Shown: positions 18,801 through 28,100 of the stretch, piece after piece | How positions within the stretch are numbered: position 1 is the stretch's first letter | Layout of the letters: the number at the start of each line of letters is the position of its first letter | Assembly (NCBI GenBank): GCA_008000375.1 | Contig: SMOI01000384.1 | Span: 1-28,620, forward strand | Source: Poteriospumella lacustris | Taxonomy: Eukaryota > Sar > Chrysophyceae > Chromulinales > Dinobryaceae | Direction of reading: 5' to 3' | Length of the DNA: 28,620 bases | The notes under the pieces: generated by a model | The model's input: the letters and a program-made list of their open reading frames with translations, nothing else | Databases searched by the model: none | Told to the model about the DNA's origin: nothing | Made by a program: the position numbers and the translations under genes

Positions 18801-21546
18801 GCGATGGCGATCGGGTGGGGACTCTCGTCGGCCGTGGCGTCGGGTGACGCGTTGGATCGTGCGTCGGAGACGCGCTCGGAGCAGCGGACGGGTCCGTCGA
18901 GGGGCTGTGCGAGGGCTCGTGCGAGGGCACAGGCGACGGCATCTGCGAAGGGTCCATCGTCGGATCGTGCGAAGGAGACGCTGAGGGCACCGCCGATGGC
19001 TCAACGGTGGGGGCATCGGACGGTCGGCACGTGGGCTCGCCACTGGACGGCCGCATCGTCGACGGGGCGAGCGACGGGGCAAGCGACGGAGAGTCGGACG
19101 GCTGCTCCGTCGGGGCCGTCGACGGAACAACGGTGGGCGGTTCCGTCGCGGCGACAGTTGGAGACTCCGTCGGTGCCATCGATGGAGCCAGCGACGGCGA
19201 TGCGGAGGGCGCCACAGACGGGGCCGCAGACGGCGACTCTGTCGGCTCAAACGAAGGAACCGCCGTCGCAACGGCAGTCGGAGAAGCTGTCGGGTGGGCC
19301 GTTGGCACAGCCGACGGCTCGGCACTGGGCGCGGCGGTCGGGTCGGCTGAAGGCGCAGCGGTGGGAGCCACGGACGGCGTCACCGTTGGCGACGTCGTTG
19401 GCACCACAGAAGGCGACACAGACGGACTCGTCGAAGGAACCGTCGTTGGGGCCCACGTAGGCCCCGCCGACGGCTGCGGGGACGGCTCTTCGCTGGGAGC
19501 CACCGACGGTGCGAGCGACGGAGTCGTCGTCGGAGCTGTCGAGGGGGCGAACGTCGGGTCGCCAGAGGGCCCCTCCGTCGGGCTCGTGGTCGGGACCGCC
19601 GACGGTTGCTGCGTTGGCCACGTCGACGGAATCGCGGTCGGCAGAAGAGTCGGCTCCGCACTTGGCTCAAACGTGGGCACCACCGACGGTGCTGTCGATG
19701 GGGCCACTGATGGGTCAACAGAGGGACCAACCGTTGGCACCGCGGACGGCGCTGCTGTCGGGGCAAGCGATGGATCCGCCGAGGGACCAACCGTTGGCAA
19801 CGCAGACGGTGCTGCCATCGGGGCAAGCGATGGATCCGCCGAGGGAACAACCGTTGGCACCACTGACGGTGCTGCCGATGGGGCCACTGATGGGTCAGCA
19901 GAGGGACCAACCGTTGGCACCGCAGACGGTGCTGCCGTCGGGGTAAGCGTTGGATCCGCCGAGGGAACAACCGTAGGTACGGTCGACGGAGCCGCTGTCG
20001 GGATCACCGTTGGCAACGCTGATGGCGCTTCTGTCGGGTTTAGCGTTGGGTCGGCGGAGGGATCAGCAGTGGGCACCACTGACGGTGATACCGTCGGGGT
20101 CACCGTTGGCACCGTCGACGGTGCTGCTGTTGGTACCGCGGACGGCGTCACTGTCGGGGTCGTCGTTGGCACCGCCGTCGGCGCTGCTGTCGGAGGTAGC
20201 GTTGGCACTGCTGTCGGGGCCACCGTTGGAAACACTGACGGCGCTGCTGTCGGGGTCACCGTTGGAACCACCGAAGGGGTCACTGTCGGTACCGCGGACG
20301 GAGCCGCTGTCGGGGTCGTCGTTGGCACGGCCGTGGGGGCGAGCGTTGGATCCGCCGAGGGACCAACCGTCGGAACCACCGACGGAGCCGCAGTCGGGTA
20401 GAGCGTTGGGTCAGCGGAGGGACCTACCGTTGGCACCGCCGACGGCGTTGCTGTCGGGGTCGCCGTTTGTGCAACTGAGGGCTGCGCCGACGGCTCTTCG
20501 GATGGAGCCTGCGTCGGTCCTGCGGTCGGAATCGCCGTAGGCAACGACGACGGTGCAGCAGTCGGCGCAACCGTCGGGTTCGTCGATGGATCTGCCGTTG
20601 GCTCTTTCGATGGAACAGCAGATGGGACGACGGAGGGCGACCGCGTCGGGGCAACAGTTGGGACCGAGCTGGGGCTGGTGGTTGGCACCGCTGTTGGCGC
20701 CGCTGTTGGGACGACGGTGGGGCCACTGGAAGGTGCCACGGTGGGATCCGTCGAGGGGGCCGGCGACGGTTGTTGCGTCGGCGGTGCCGTCGGAAGAACT
20801 GTCGGATTCATTGACGGCCCTGCGGATGGATCTGCCGTCGGTGAGGCAGACGGGATCGTTGACGGCAGCAGCGACGGGACTGCTGACGGAGCTGCTGTGG
20901 GATCCACTGTGGGATCGGACGACGGAAGCAGCGTCGGGTTAGCCGACGGCGATCCAGGGGTGGTACTGGGCAGCCAGGTCGGAATCCTTGAAGGACAGTA
21001 CGACGGCGCTGCTGTGGGATCCCTCGACGGAGCAACGGATGGCAATCTCGTCGGATCCCTCGTTGGCGAACGAGTTGGCGCAGGTGTGGGGTCCTCATCG
21101 TCGCTGCTCGATTTTTTGGCCGTCGGCGTTCGAGACGGTCGCCCAGTCGGATCGTTGGTCGGACTCGCCGTAGGAGATCTCGTCGGATCGACTGTCGGTC
21201 GACGTGTGGGGACCGCCGTCGGAATTCGTGACGGAGTCCTCGTGGGATCCACCGTCGGGAGCCTGCTCGGAATACTGGTGATAATGAAGGTAGGGACGTA
21301 TGTCGGGGTCGCAGTTGGAGAGTACGTAGCTCCGGGGTCCAATGACGGCTGTATTGTTGGTGAGAACGTTGGATCTTTTTTTGTCGCCGCCGGTGGAAGG
21401 TGGCTGGTGGGATCCACAGTTGGCGCATAAGCCGTTGGAAACAATGTGGGACTCTGACCATTGCTAGAACTTCCACTGACAAGGGAAGGACAGCAGGACA
21501 GAGTCCACAGACAAACGACAAACAAATGGACGAAGGACGGCATCAC
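12898..21546 (-). CDS. Giant polycystin/REJ-like multipass receptor with PT-repeat extracellular stalk
   Basis: Uninterrupted 2,882-residue frame in one exon. Residues 1-25 are a signal peptide. Residues ~33-965 are a mucin-like [PT/PS]-x-x tetrapeptide stalk. Residues ~970-1210 are a REJ/PKD-like ectodomain, and ~1214-1316 hold two Cys-rich EGF-like modules (CPLDCSGRGVCV...CRCSAGYGGDGC). Residues ~1320-1640 resemble a GAIN domain ending in a degenerate GPS (CRVVSRGADGSVVCRCDL) that lacks the usual HLT cleavage triad. Nine or so membrane helices follow: one at ~1689-1709, two more at ~1799-1907, then after a charged cytosolic loop about six between 2280 and 2531. The tail of 350 residues is acidic and Ser-rich. 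The order matches polycystin-1-like stramenopile proteins, though I see no PLAT domain and no clear channel pore. A surface adhesion or mechanosensory role is inferred. Confidence 0.8.
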   Translation of the reverse strand: MMPSFVHLFVVCLWTLSCCPSLVSGSSSNGQSPTLFPTAYAPTVDPTSHLPPAATKKDPTFSPTIQPSLDPGATYSPTATPTYVPTFIITSIPSRLPTVDPTRTPSRIPTAVPTRRPTVDPTRSPTASPTNDPTGRPSRTPTAKKSSSDDEDPTPAPTRSPTRDPTRLPSVAPSRDPTAAPSYCPSRIPTWLPSTTPGSPSANPTLLPSSDPTVDPTAAPSAVPSLLPSTIPSASPTADPSAGPSMNPTVLPTAPPTQQPSPAPSTDPTVAPSSGPTVVPTAAPTAVPTTSPSSVPTVAPTRSPSVVPSAVPSKEPTADPSTNPTVAPTAAPSSLPTAIPTAGPTQAPSEEPSAQPSVAQTATPTATPSAVPTVGPSADPTLYPTAAPSVVPTVGPSADPTLAPTAVPTTTPTAAPSAVPTVTPSVVPTVTPTAAPSVFPTVAPTAVPTLPPTAAPTAVPTTTPTVTPSAVPTAAPSTVPTVTPTVSPSVVPTADPSADPTLNPTEAPSALPTVIPTAAPSTVPTVVPSADPTLTPTAAPSAVPTVGPSADPSVAPSAAPSVVPTVVPSADPSLAPMAAPSALPTVGPSADPSLAPTAAPSAVPTVGPSVDPSVAPSTAPSVVPTFEPSAEPTLLPTAIPSTWPTQQPSAVPTTSPTEGPSGDPTFAPSTAPTTTPSLAPSVAPSEEPSPQPSAGPTWAPTTVPSTSPSVSPSVVPTTSPTVTPSVAPTAAPSADPTAAPSAEPSAVPTAHPTASPTAVATAVPSFEPTESPSAAPSVAPSASPSLAPSMAPTESPTVAATEPPTVVPSTAPTEQPSDSPSLAPSLAPSTMRPSSGEPTCRPSDAPTVEPSAVPSASPSHDPTMDPSQMPSPVPSHEPSHSPSTDPSAAPSASPTHDPTRHPTPRPTRVPTRSPSRAPSRTPTASPSRQPTATPTASVSAPTRSPTAPIPTRLPTTARPSAAPTPEPKPSVRIATQTGALAHLDATASSIVRGEVTVAGAECEPTWALERVVDNSTTEAVDLADLTLLPFAQSPVSLGQVYAMNLWLKANALLPNAAYLFRLECGSTASSVAGVTNGAPTGGVLVASPAAGVELTTLFTLNASSWVDDNLPISYSFGLFSSSGGRLRLRSRSLMAGAAGQKLPSGPNGGNVTVFVLVYDVYNATAEARAAVRVTKLPAQQAQSTALATLTSSLSSGSSSDIVEAFALASAVFGQIDCSSAPNCSALHRESCGSLSNTCGACRSGYVSDGVGDSNVACVAQSQSSAVEKSCPLDCSGRGVCVKQSVLAKAAVASCAVSNDTCEAVCRCSAGYGGDGCSLTAAQIQDKQTLTSAVLAGLSSVSAVDFESVASSVSSLVTTASDLSLAGVDRLVTALSPSVRALLASSGSRDTSSEVDQLVGLLTPVAVALDVIAQSAGNASSSTAGVLQMLTQFGEVFARDVLPGQGARQVVSNDVRFTSHAVSTASIAAAYVVPVPRTSLENLTAVGASSVSIERSGVQADAASVSVQLTQLSPSVFAANVSAQAFARPVLVQTTGLDAVLVRLRGIRRAAAAPSPRNFSTLCRPGQNGTVRAFECPDSGEVLRHVCRGRLEVLFSTCPQRQLTCATIDGDAIDADDSCRVVSRGADGSVVCRCDLASRRRRMRRRLSASGASDAMVLSSVLSFPAADDASSVEVPSNALSLGDDFAHSVTVYAMVASLWLVGLLVLFGCSYRVRASHASQRKDKERKVHFSLDESKSPVVLYARLQEYVRKVFPPVFSRNTSLLRLTAELKRNHRWLFFFTPSTGPESDRRRLLLGAKLLTFQSMLMCLLAVFYDLQAPGDDGRCGRQLDEASCVRWRSVFDADHSLCVWAPVTVQASASIRVDTGVCTYDETSVTFRSALAACVLVAAMTAIVARPIEYLFEVLLAPTVDEVKLRLSEGAVARIGRGLSTVAKRATAMASHFGQSLNRAAASTASARTTYVRARAGQVTRDIPEDVQSAHQAAHVSLSAVSQNVRSNMFERLLQRMRIQNSFADLGVSRDEDGAKADDPPHRAAPLAPEDDSISSSSLVGFLDDDDDDAAAAAQKAAEEDDGPLHEPLKESVLLQRQQIAPRVLLSVPTTTHGDQSSASSQIFAVPVTTPASYWGKSLRRLRQFVFGASDSAVDEFAVRQQVERDFAQLRLLLHNQRRLLKLHELVEFDRQWGLDPNTGEFLVRPYGRSVLAGRHPSVAKTVFREMLQVRLEAERKLQGLRVATEAHAGLEILHTFVVDLLGHDTTAAKIFALKSEEDFHHTRVVSRGAKFLAGLLLFGANLGFAYYVVTIGYTKSALWQHSFLVGCLVQLLVEVALLETIECVWLNFILPSLVARDVTRAYNALSETIAYLCAQSTDALRASQTKLNGHLINKRIFLHAPDFLFVSMHMTRAFPALLETLIVQAHAQYLPGKLARKWRRPSTLFGLRSIDADGDDDDEADAAPSWVDRLSVLRLLFGAFKVMATLPFFLQRIALRCVQPFVLAVLLSLWLQAVAHSVAYTVVFAFICGVAVALVAWQFYRESLRVKLVDPLPAELAQIAAAKATEEQAARTGASPVGALQKEQSGVSVMSDTRAAAASSAPGGLMFVVPYNSDNEDDGEDGPSYRCSPYGGPYGGQFSAAAQEPRMRKVSFSFYEQEQRIAAEDDGGGGGGVVMTRQSFAASGASVLIVKDPPPRPVRAQRQLINTPIASPSASTSNLLRDGHLDPDDYDADADGDGDGDLRVVFNEDLLHQPPPSRPAATAASAAGANRLLSIVAESSDKNAPPLAQRKRPQGGGFTWNPAQRPRVRVSYADLDEDEWLRERKLSDDGDEAERDVPPPPSPMSSGSHRSALGSCRSDLLDAACAEAKHGAGSDAENSWASLSTLSLYSM
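18640..21450 (-). repeat. 12-bp/tetrapeptide [PT/PS]-x-x repeat encoding the receptor stalk
   Basis: About 930 codons are built on a 12-bp unit encoding Pro-Thr/Ser-x-x. At 19680-20420 the array is ordered at 60 bp (20 residues, such as VGPSADPTLAPTAAPSAVPT), with adjacent 60-mers nearly identical; outside this block the units are more diverged. The hydroxyl-rich, Pro-rich stalk is expected to be O-glycosylated and extended. Confidence 0.92.
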
Positions 21547-22118
21547 TCAAACGGGAGATGGCATGGCGAGTGACAAAATTCTCTGGTTCTCGGAAAGAGA
21601 TCGGGCACAGGTCTGAGTGATAGATAAATTGATTTGGATGTGCTGTCAATGCCCAGTCAATGGAATCGCGCCGGTAACAAATGGCCCCACCTGGCACCTG
21701 CCCAGCGAAATTTGTTGCACCGATCCGATCGGCAACGATCGTCGGTGTGTCGCCGAGACCACTGAGACACAGCGCACACACCGAAGTGCAGTATACCAGT
21801 TACATAGTCAGTAGAAAGAAACGCCGTTTGTACTCTGTTAAAAGCGGTTTCATATTTGTGACAGTCGACGCCAAATTTTGTGAGATCGCTCTCACCGCCT
21901 GAACCACCATGAACAGGACAATATCCAAACATTCAAACGGTGCAAGCCACAACATCATCTCGTATTCCTGTCCGTGTTGGAGCGGATTCCCGTCTTATCT
22001 TCCTATTCCGCCATTTGAACGGGGAGAGGAACGAAAGACACCTTCATTCCTCACTACGAACCATATCGCTCGAAGCACTGCATCTATCTCCTCATAGCTC
22101 GTAAGACATGCATCGATA
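21547..22118. promoter_or_regulatory. 572-bp divergent region between the giant receptor and the ARM-like gene
   Basis: This is the least GC-rich stretch of the window and holds the promoters and 5' UTRs of both genes. A three-codon upstream ORF (ATG CAT CGA TAA, 22108-22119) ends one base into the ARM-like start codon (TAATG). I see no tRNA or conserved non-coding gene in it. Confidence 0.5.
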
Positions 22119-25100
22119 ATGAGCGACGAAGATTACTTATACGCGGTGCTGGATGTCTACTGCGACGATGATCCACCGACACCAGCAGATCGCAGTCCTC
22201 GACTTCCCGTAGCGTTGGAGTTGAGTCGACGAGTCATCGCGAACCGCCTCGACGGCAGCCCTCAACCACAAAAGATGGCGGACGAGCCGCCTGAAGAGGT
22301 CATTTCACGACAAGAAACGCCGCGCTCTGCAAGTAGCAGCCACAAGCTGTGGATGTTGGAGAGCATGAGTCGGTCGGAGTTCCTCGGCGTGTTGGAGCTG
22401 ATCGCGAACTCGAAGGAGCATCGACGAGAGTTCATCGCAACCGGCGGCATCCCTGCGTTGTTGGCGTTGCTGCCGAGTTTGGAGGAGGCTGCTTACTCGC
22501 CGCCGGTCTCCATCGAAGAGGAGAAGCGACGCGAGCTGTCGTCGTACTCGCTGCTGAGCGTGGCCGCCAGCGACCCCGACACGGTGAAGATGCTCTGCGG
22601 CGAGGCGAGCTGCAGCAAACTGGTGCAGCTCTACCTCTCGGGCAATCGCAACCAGAAGAAGAACGCGGAGCTGTTGCTGCAGAAGATCTACGGCAAGGCC
22701 AAGCTGGACGCGGCGTCGAAGCACCTGCGGCCGGTCGCCGCCAAGGCGAAGCTGGTGACCAACGTGCTCTTCCACGGCCGCGTCATGATGGAACTCCTGC
22801 TGAAAGAGAACGATCGGAGGAAAGCCCCGGTCCGAAACAGTGTCAGCCCCAAGCGAAGAGGGAGCGACAAGAGCGCGAACGAGACCGCGCGTCCGCCGGG
22901 GTCGCCCGCACCGCCGGTCTCTCCGCCGGCTCGCACGTCCGTTGGGCCCCCCTCCACACAGATCAGTGGCAACGCAGAGTCCGTCGGCATAACAGCCGCC
23001 GAGGGCAGCTTGGTGGACCAGTGGAACTTGGAAATTCCGCCGAAGTTCCCGCGGCCGACGCCGCCGCTGACCCCGACGGCGGGGCTCACGCCCATCGTCA
23101 GCGCCGCCTCGCTGCAGAAACTCAAAGCCAAAGCTGCTGCGCGGTTCTCGCAGAAGCAATCGACAGAGGATCGCCAGCAGCCCGCAGAGGCTACCGCCGC
23201 CGTCGGCTCGCACATCGGCGCCGTGGCGAATGGCCCCGCAGCCGGTCCCGCCGGTCCCGCGCAGCCGCCAGTCGTCGACGCGCGCGCGAGGAAATACGAC
23301 CTGCTGCTGGACGCGGCGCGGGAGCTGCAAGTGCAGCTGGACGCCACTCTGCGCAGGTCGCACGGCCGGTCGCTCTGGAGCCTGGAGGAGCTGCAGCAGG
23401 CGGCGCTGTGCGTGTACTCGCTCTGGTGCCTGCTGCTGCGCGAGCCGGACATCCTCTCGGCCGACGCGCTGGGCCCCGCGGAGCCGCCCGAGACCTGGCG
23501 AGCGACCGGCGCATCGCCCGGCTGGAGGGCGTCCCCTTGGCTCGGGGCGGACAGCGGCGACGAGTTGGACGAGGCCTTCGCGCCGCAGCGGTGGCTGCGC
23601 GACGTGCTGCTGGACGAGGTGGGCGTCGTGCCGAAGCTGCTGTTCCTGCTGCAGGTCGCCGAGGAGAACCTGCAGACGCGCGAGGCGATGGACGACATCG
23701 TCTCGGTCTACTCGGCGCAGACCAGCGCCACGGGCCTCTCGCGGGGCTCGGCGCGGTCGCCGTCGGTCGCCGGGCGCAAATCGTTCAACGCCGCGTCGCC
23801 CATCGGCGGCAGCCGCAAGACGCTGCGCATCGCGGTGGGCCAGCCAGTGTCGCCCGCGCCGCCCGCCGCGCAGCGCCTCGCCTCGCCGCTCGCGTCGCCC
23901 GCGAGGAGCATTTTGAAGGGCGCGTCGACCAGCGGCGCGGCGACGAGCCCGGCGCGCCCGGCGCGCAGCGCCACCTTCGCCGACACCCCGCGGGCGGACG
24001 CAGACGACGAGGACCGGCAGTTCGCCTCGCAGTACACGCAGCACCTCGTTCGCCTGCGCCAGAGCCTGGCGGGCTGCCTGTGGTGCCTCCTGTCGAAGCC
24101 GCCGGCGGCCGCGCCGAAGGGCCCGCCGGCGCCGTCCTCGTCGGCAGCGTCCGTCGCGGGGACCGTCGGCGGGGCCGAGGCCGCGCTGGCCCTCGCCTCG
24201 CACTGGGTCGTGCCGTACCGCCGCTCGCTGCACCAGCGGCTCACGGCGAAGGAGCGGCAGCTGTCGGTGGGCGAGATGGTCGTCGTGTACGCGCGCGGCG
24301 CCGAGGTCCTCGTCGTGCGCAGCCTCGACCGCCTCTACTGCTACGACGTGCTCGGCGTCCTCGCCCACCTCCAGCGGCGCCAGCTGCGGCCTTCGGGGCG
24401 CCCGCCGGCGGCGCAGAGCCCGTCGCAGGGCGCGCGCGACGCGTGGCTGCGCCTGTGCTGCGACGCCATCGCCGACCACTTCGGCGTGACGGTGACGCCG
24501 GCGCAGGGCGTCTGGGTGCGCGGCCAGGACCAGGACGCCGACCTCGCCGCGGGCGACTGCAGCCCGCTGCCGCCGCCGCTGCCGCCGCGCGGCGCGAAGC
24601 TGTCGCCGGTGGCGGAGCAGGCGTCGACGACCACCGACGACGACGGCGACGGCGACGAGGAGGACGTGCACACGTACCTCGACGGAGAGGACGTCGCCTT
24701 CCACCGCGGCTCCTACTACGACCACCGCTACCGCCAGCAGCCGCCGCCGCTACCACCGCCGCAGCCGCCGCAGAGGACGGCGTCGCCCGCGGCGGAGCGG
24801 CCGTCGTACGCGACGCGGATCTCCTTCGACGAGGACGGCGAGCAGCCCGCGGCCACCGCCGCCAGCGCGCAGCCGACGGACCCGCCGCCCTCCGAAGAGC
24901 GGCGGCCAGCGACCCCGCCGCCCGTCGAGGACACGACCAGCGCGCGGACGCAGCCGCCGCCCGCCGCGGTCGCCGCTCCGACGCGCTGGGCGGCCGTCCA
25001 CGTCGTGACGCCGCCCGTCGCCGCCCACGACGAAGCGGCCGCCGCAGCAGCTGCTCCGTCGGTCGCCCCGTCGATGCGGCGCCAGCGCCGCGGCCGCAGC

Positions 25101-28100
25101 GCGTTGTCGTGGCCGGCGGCGCAGAGCGCGTCGCGAAGGCGCCGACCGCCGCTCGGTGGAACAGCGGCGGCGCCGCCCCGGCCGCCGTGAGCGACGAGGT
25201 CGACCGCTTCGTCGCCGAGCTGCGCTTCGACGCGCCCGCGGCGCCGAAGGCCCCCGCCGCAGAGGACGGCGACAGCGACAGCGACAGCGACGGCGACAGC
25301 GGCGGGGGCGGTGGCCTGTGGCGGCCGCCCTCCGCCGCCGAGTCGCAGCTGCCGTCGTTCTCGTACGACGACGCCGACGACGACGCCGACGACGCCAGCC
25401 GCTCGCTGGAGCCGCTGCAGCCGCTGGGCGCCCCGCGAGACGCGGGCGGCGCCGCCGACGACCCCGACGCGTCGTTCTTCTCCTTCGACGAGGCGACGAT
25501 GACGTCGCGCGACGAGGACGTCGCCGCTGACGACGGCGACGGCGAAGACGACGGCGACGGGGGCGACGGGGGCGACGGGGCGGCCGACTGGTCGCTGTCG
25601 CTGTCGACCGTCGCTGTTGACGAAACCGTCGCTGAGGCGGTCGCTGTCGACGAGCCCTCGCCGCCTGCGCCGCCGTCGCCGATCGGCGCCGCTGCGGCAG
25701 CGACCGCTGCGGGTGGCTCGCCGCCGGTCGTCGCCGCGTCGGGGCCTGCGCTGAGGGAGGCCGGCTGCCAGACGGACGACGCGTGGCCCGCGGCCGGCGG
25801 CCCGTTGGCCGAGCCGCCGACTGGCAACGACGCGGCCGGCCCACCGCCCGCTACGCCACCGACAGCCGCAGCAGTCGCCGCGGGCCAAACGGTCGCTGTG
25901 CTCGCACCGGCTGCGGCAGCTGCAGCGACGGAACCGCTCGTTGACGGCGAAACGGTCGAACCCGTCGCATCGGTCGAACCGGTCGCCTCGGCCGCAGCAG
26001 CTGCAGCGGTCTCAGCAGTGGCACCGGTCGCAGTGGTCGATCCGGCCGAACACGTCGCATCCGCCGCCTCTGACGCAGCGATCGAAACGGCCGCAGCGGT
26101 CGCAGCTGCGGTGGAACCTGTTGAACCGGTGGAAACGGTCGCTGTAGCAGTCGACCCGGCTGCAACGGTCGCAGCGGTCGCAGCGGTTGACTCGGTCGCA
26201 GCCGTCGCAGCAGCGGTCGAACCGGTCGCAGCGGCTGAACCGGTGGAACTGGTCGCTGACGGCGAAGCCGCCGCTCCCGTCGCAGTGATCGATCCGCTCA
26301 CAGCGCCGGCGGAACCGGTCGACACGGCCGCAGCAGGCGCAGCAGTTGACTCGGTCGGTGAAGTCGAAACGGTCGCAGTGATCGTTCCGCTCGCCGCTGC
26401 GGTCGAAACGGTCGAAACGGTCGCAGTGATCGAACCTGTCGCACCAGCCGCAGCGGTCGAAGCGGTTGACGCGGTCGCAGCTGTCGCTCTGGTCGATGCA
26501 GCCGCTCCGGTCGCGGTCGAAGCGGCCGCAGCGGCCACAGCGATGGACACGGCGGAACCCGCCGCAGCCGCTGCCGCAGCGGTCGCAGCTGCGGTCGAAC
26601 CCGTTGAAACGGTCGCAGCAGCCGCAGCAGACGCTGCAGACGCTGCAGTGGCACCGGTCGCAGTGCTTGCACCGGTCGCTGTATCGGTCGAACCGGTCGC
26701 AGCAGACGCAGCAGTTGACTCGGTCGGTGACGTCGACACGGTCGCAGTGGTCGATGCGGCCGAACACGTCGCACCCGCCGCCTCTGACGCAGCGGTCGAA
26801 ACGGCCGCAGTTGTCGAAGCGGTCGCAGCGGTCGACGCCGCCGCCGCCGTCGCAGTGAGCGAACCGGTCGAACCGGCCTTCGCAGCAGACGCAGCGATCG
26901 CAGCCACCGTCGATTTGGTCGAATTGGTCGCAGCAGACGCTGCAGACGCTGCAGTGGCACCGGTCGCAGCGGCGGCTGAACCGGTCGCTGTATCGGTCGA
27001 ACCGGTCGAAGTGAGCGACCCGGTCGACGCGGTGGCAGCAGTCGAAACGGGTCAACTGGCTGAATCGGTCGCAGTTGCGGTCGAACCGGTCGAGTCGGTG
27101 CCACCGGCCGCCTCAGACGCAGCAGCCGCCGCGGCCGAAACGGTCGCAACGGTCGAAACCGTCGAACCAGCCGCAGCAGACGCAGCGGTCGAAACGGCCG
27201 CAGCGATCGCCGCGGTCGCAGCCACCGTCGCACCGGTCGAGTCGGTGCCACCGGCCGCCTCAGACGCTGCAGCAGCCGCAGCAGACGCAGCGGTGGCCCC
27301 GGTCGGTGAAGTCGAACCGGTCGCAGCGATCGATCCGCTCACAGCGTCGGCTGAACCCGTCGAAACGGTCGAAACGGTCGCTGTAGCGGTCGAAACGGCC
27401 GTCGCAGCCGACGCAGCAGACGCAGCGATCGCAGCCACCGTCGACTTGGTCGAATTGGTCGCCGCAGACGCTGCAGAGGCAGCGGTCGCAGCTGCGGTCG
27501 GAACGGTCGAAACGGCCGCAGCTGTCGAAGCAGGGGCACCGGTCGCAGTGCTCGCACCGGTCGCTGTGGCGGTCCAACCGGTCGCAGCGATCGAAGCGGT
27601 GGACGCGGTCGCAGCAGTCGCGGCGGTCGAACAGGTGGCAGCAGTCGCAGCGGTTGAACCGGTCGCAGCCGCCGCAGCAGGGGCACCGGTCGCTGACGGC
27701 GACGCCGCCGCTCCGGTCGCGGTCGAAGCGGCCGCAGCGGCCACAGCGATGGACACGGCGGAACCCGCCGCAGCCGCTGCCGCAGCGGTCGCAGCTGCGG
27801 TCGAACCCGTTGAAACGGTCGCAGCAGCCGCAGCAGACGCTGCAGACGCTGCAGTGGCACCGGTCGCAGTGCTTGCACCGGTCGCTGTATCGGTCGAACC
27901 GGTCGCAGCAGACGCAGCAGTTGACTCGGTCGGTGACGTCGACACGGCCGCACCGGTCGATGCGGCCGAACTCGTCGCATCCGTCGACGCCGCCGCTGCG
28001 GTCACAGCTGTCGGAGCGGTGGCTGTGGTCGATCCGGTCGCGCCAGTCGCACCGGTAGCGTCAGACGCTGCGGTCGAAGTGGTCGCAGTCGCAGCGATGG

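Noticed and set aside
19680-20420. Regularly spaced 60-bp repeats that at first sight resemble a CRISPR array
   Set aside because: Units are contiguous without unique spacers, encode Pro-Thr/Ser tetrapeptides in frame, and lie inside a eukaryotic coding exon.
24241-26907. 888-codon minus-strand frame of Thr/Ala/Ser repeats
   Set aside because: It overlaps the ARM-like coding region on the other strand and contains Arg-rich junk at its C-terminal side. The plus-strand frame joins a recognisable upstream gene and has a more constrained composition. Strand-specific RNA would settle it.
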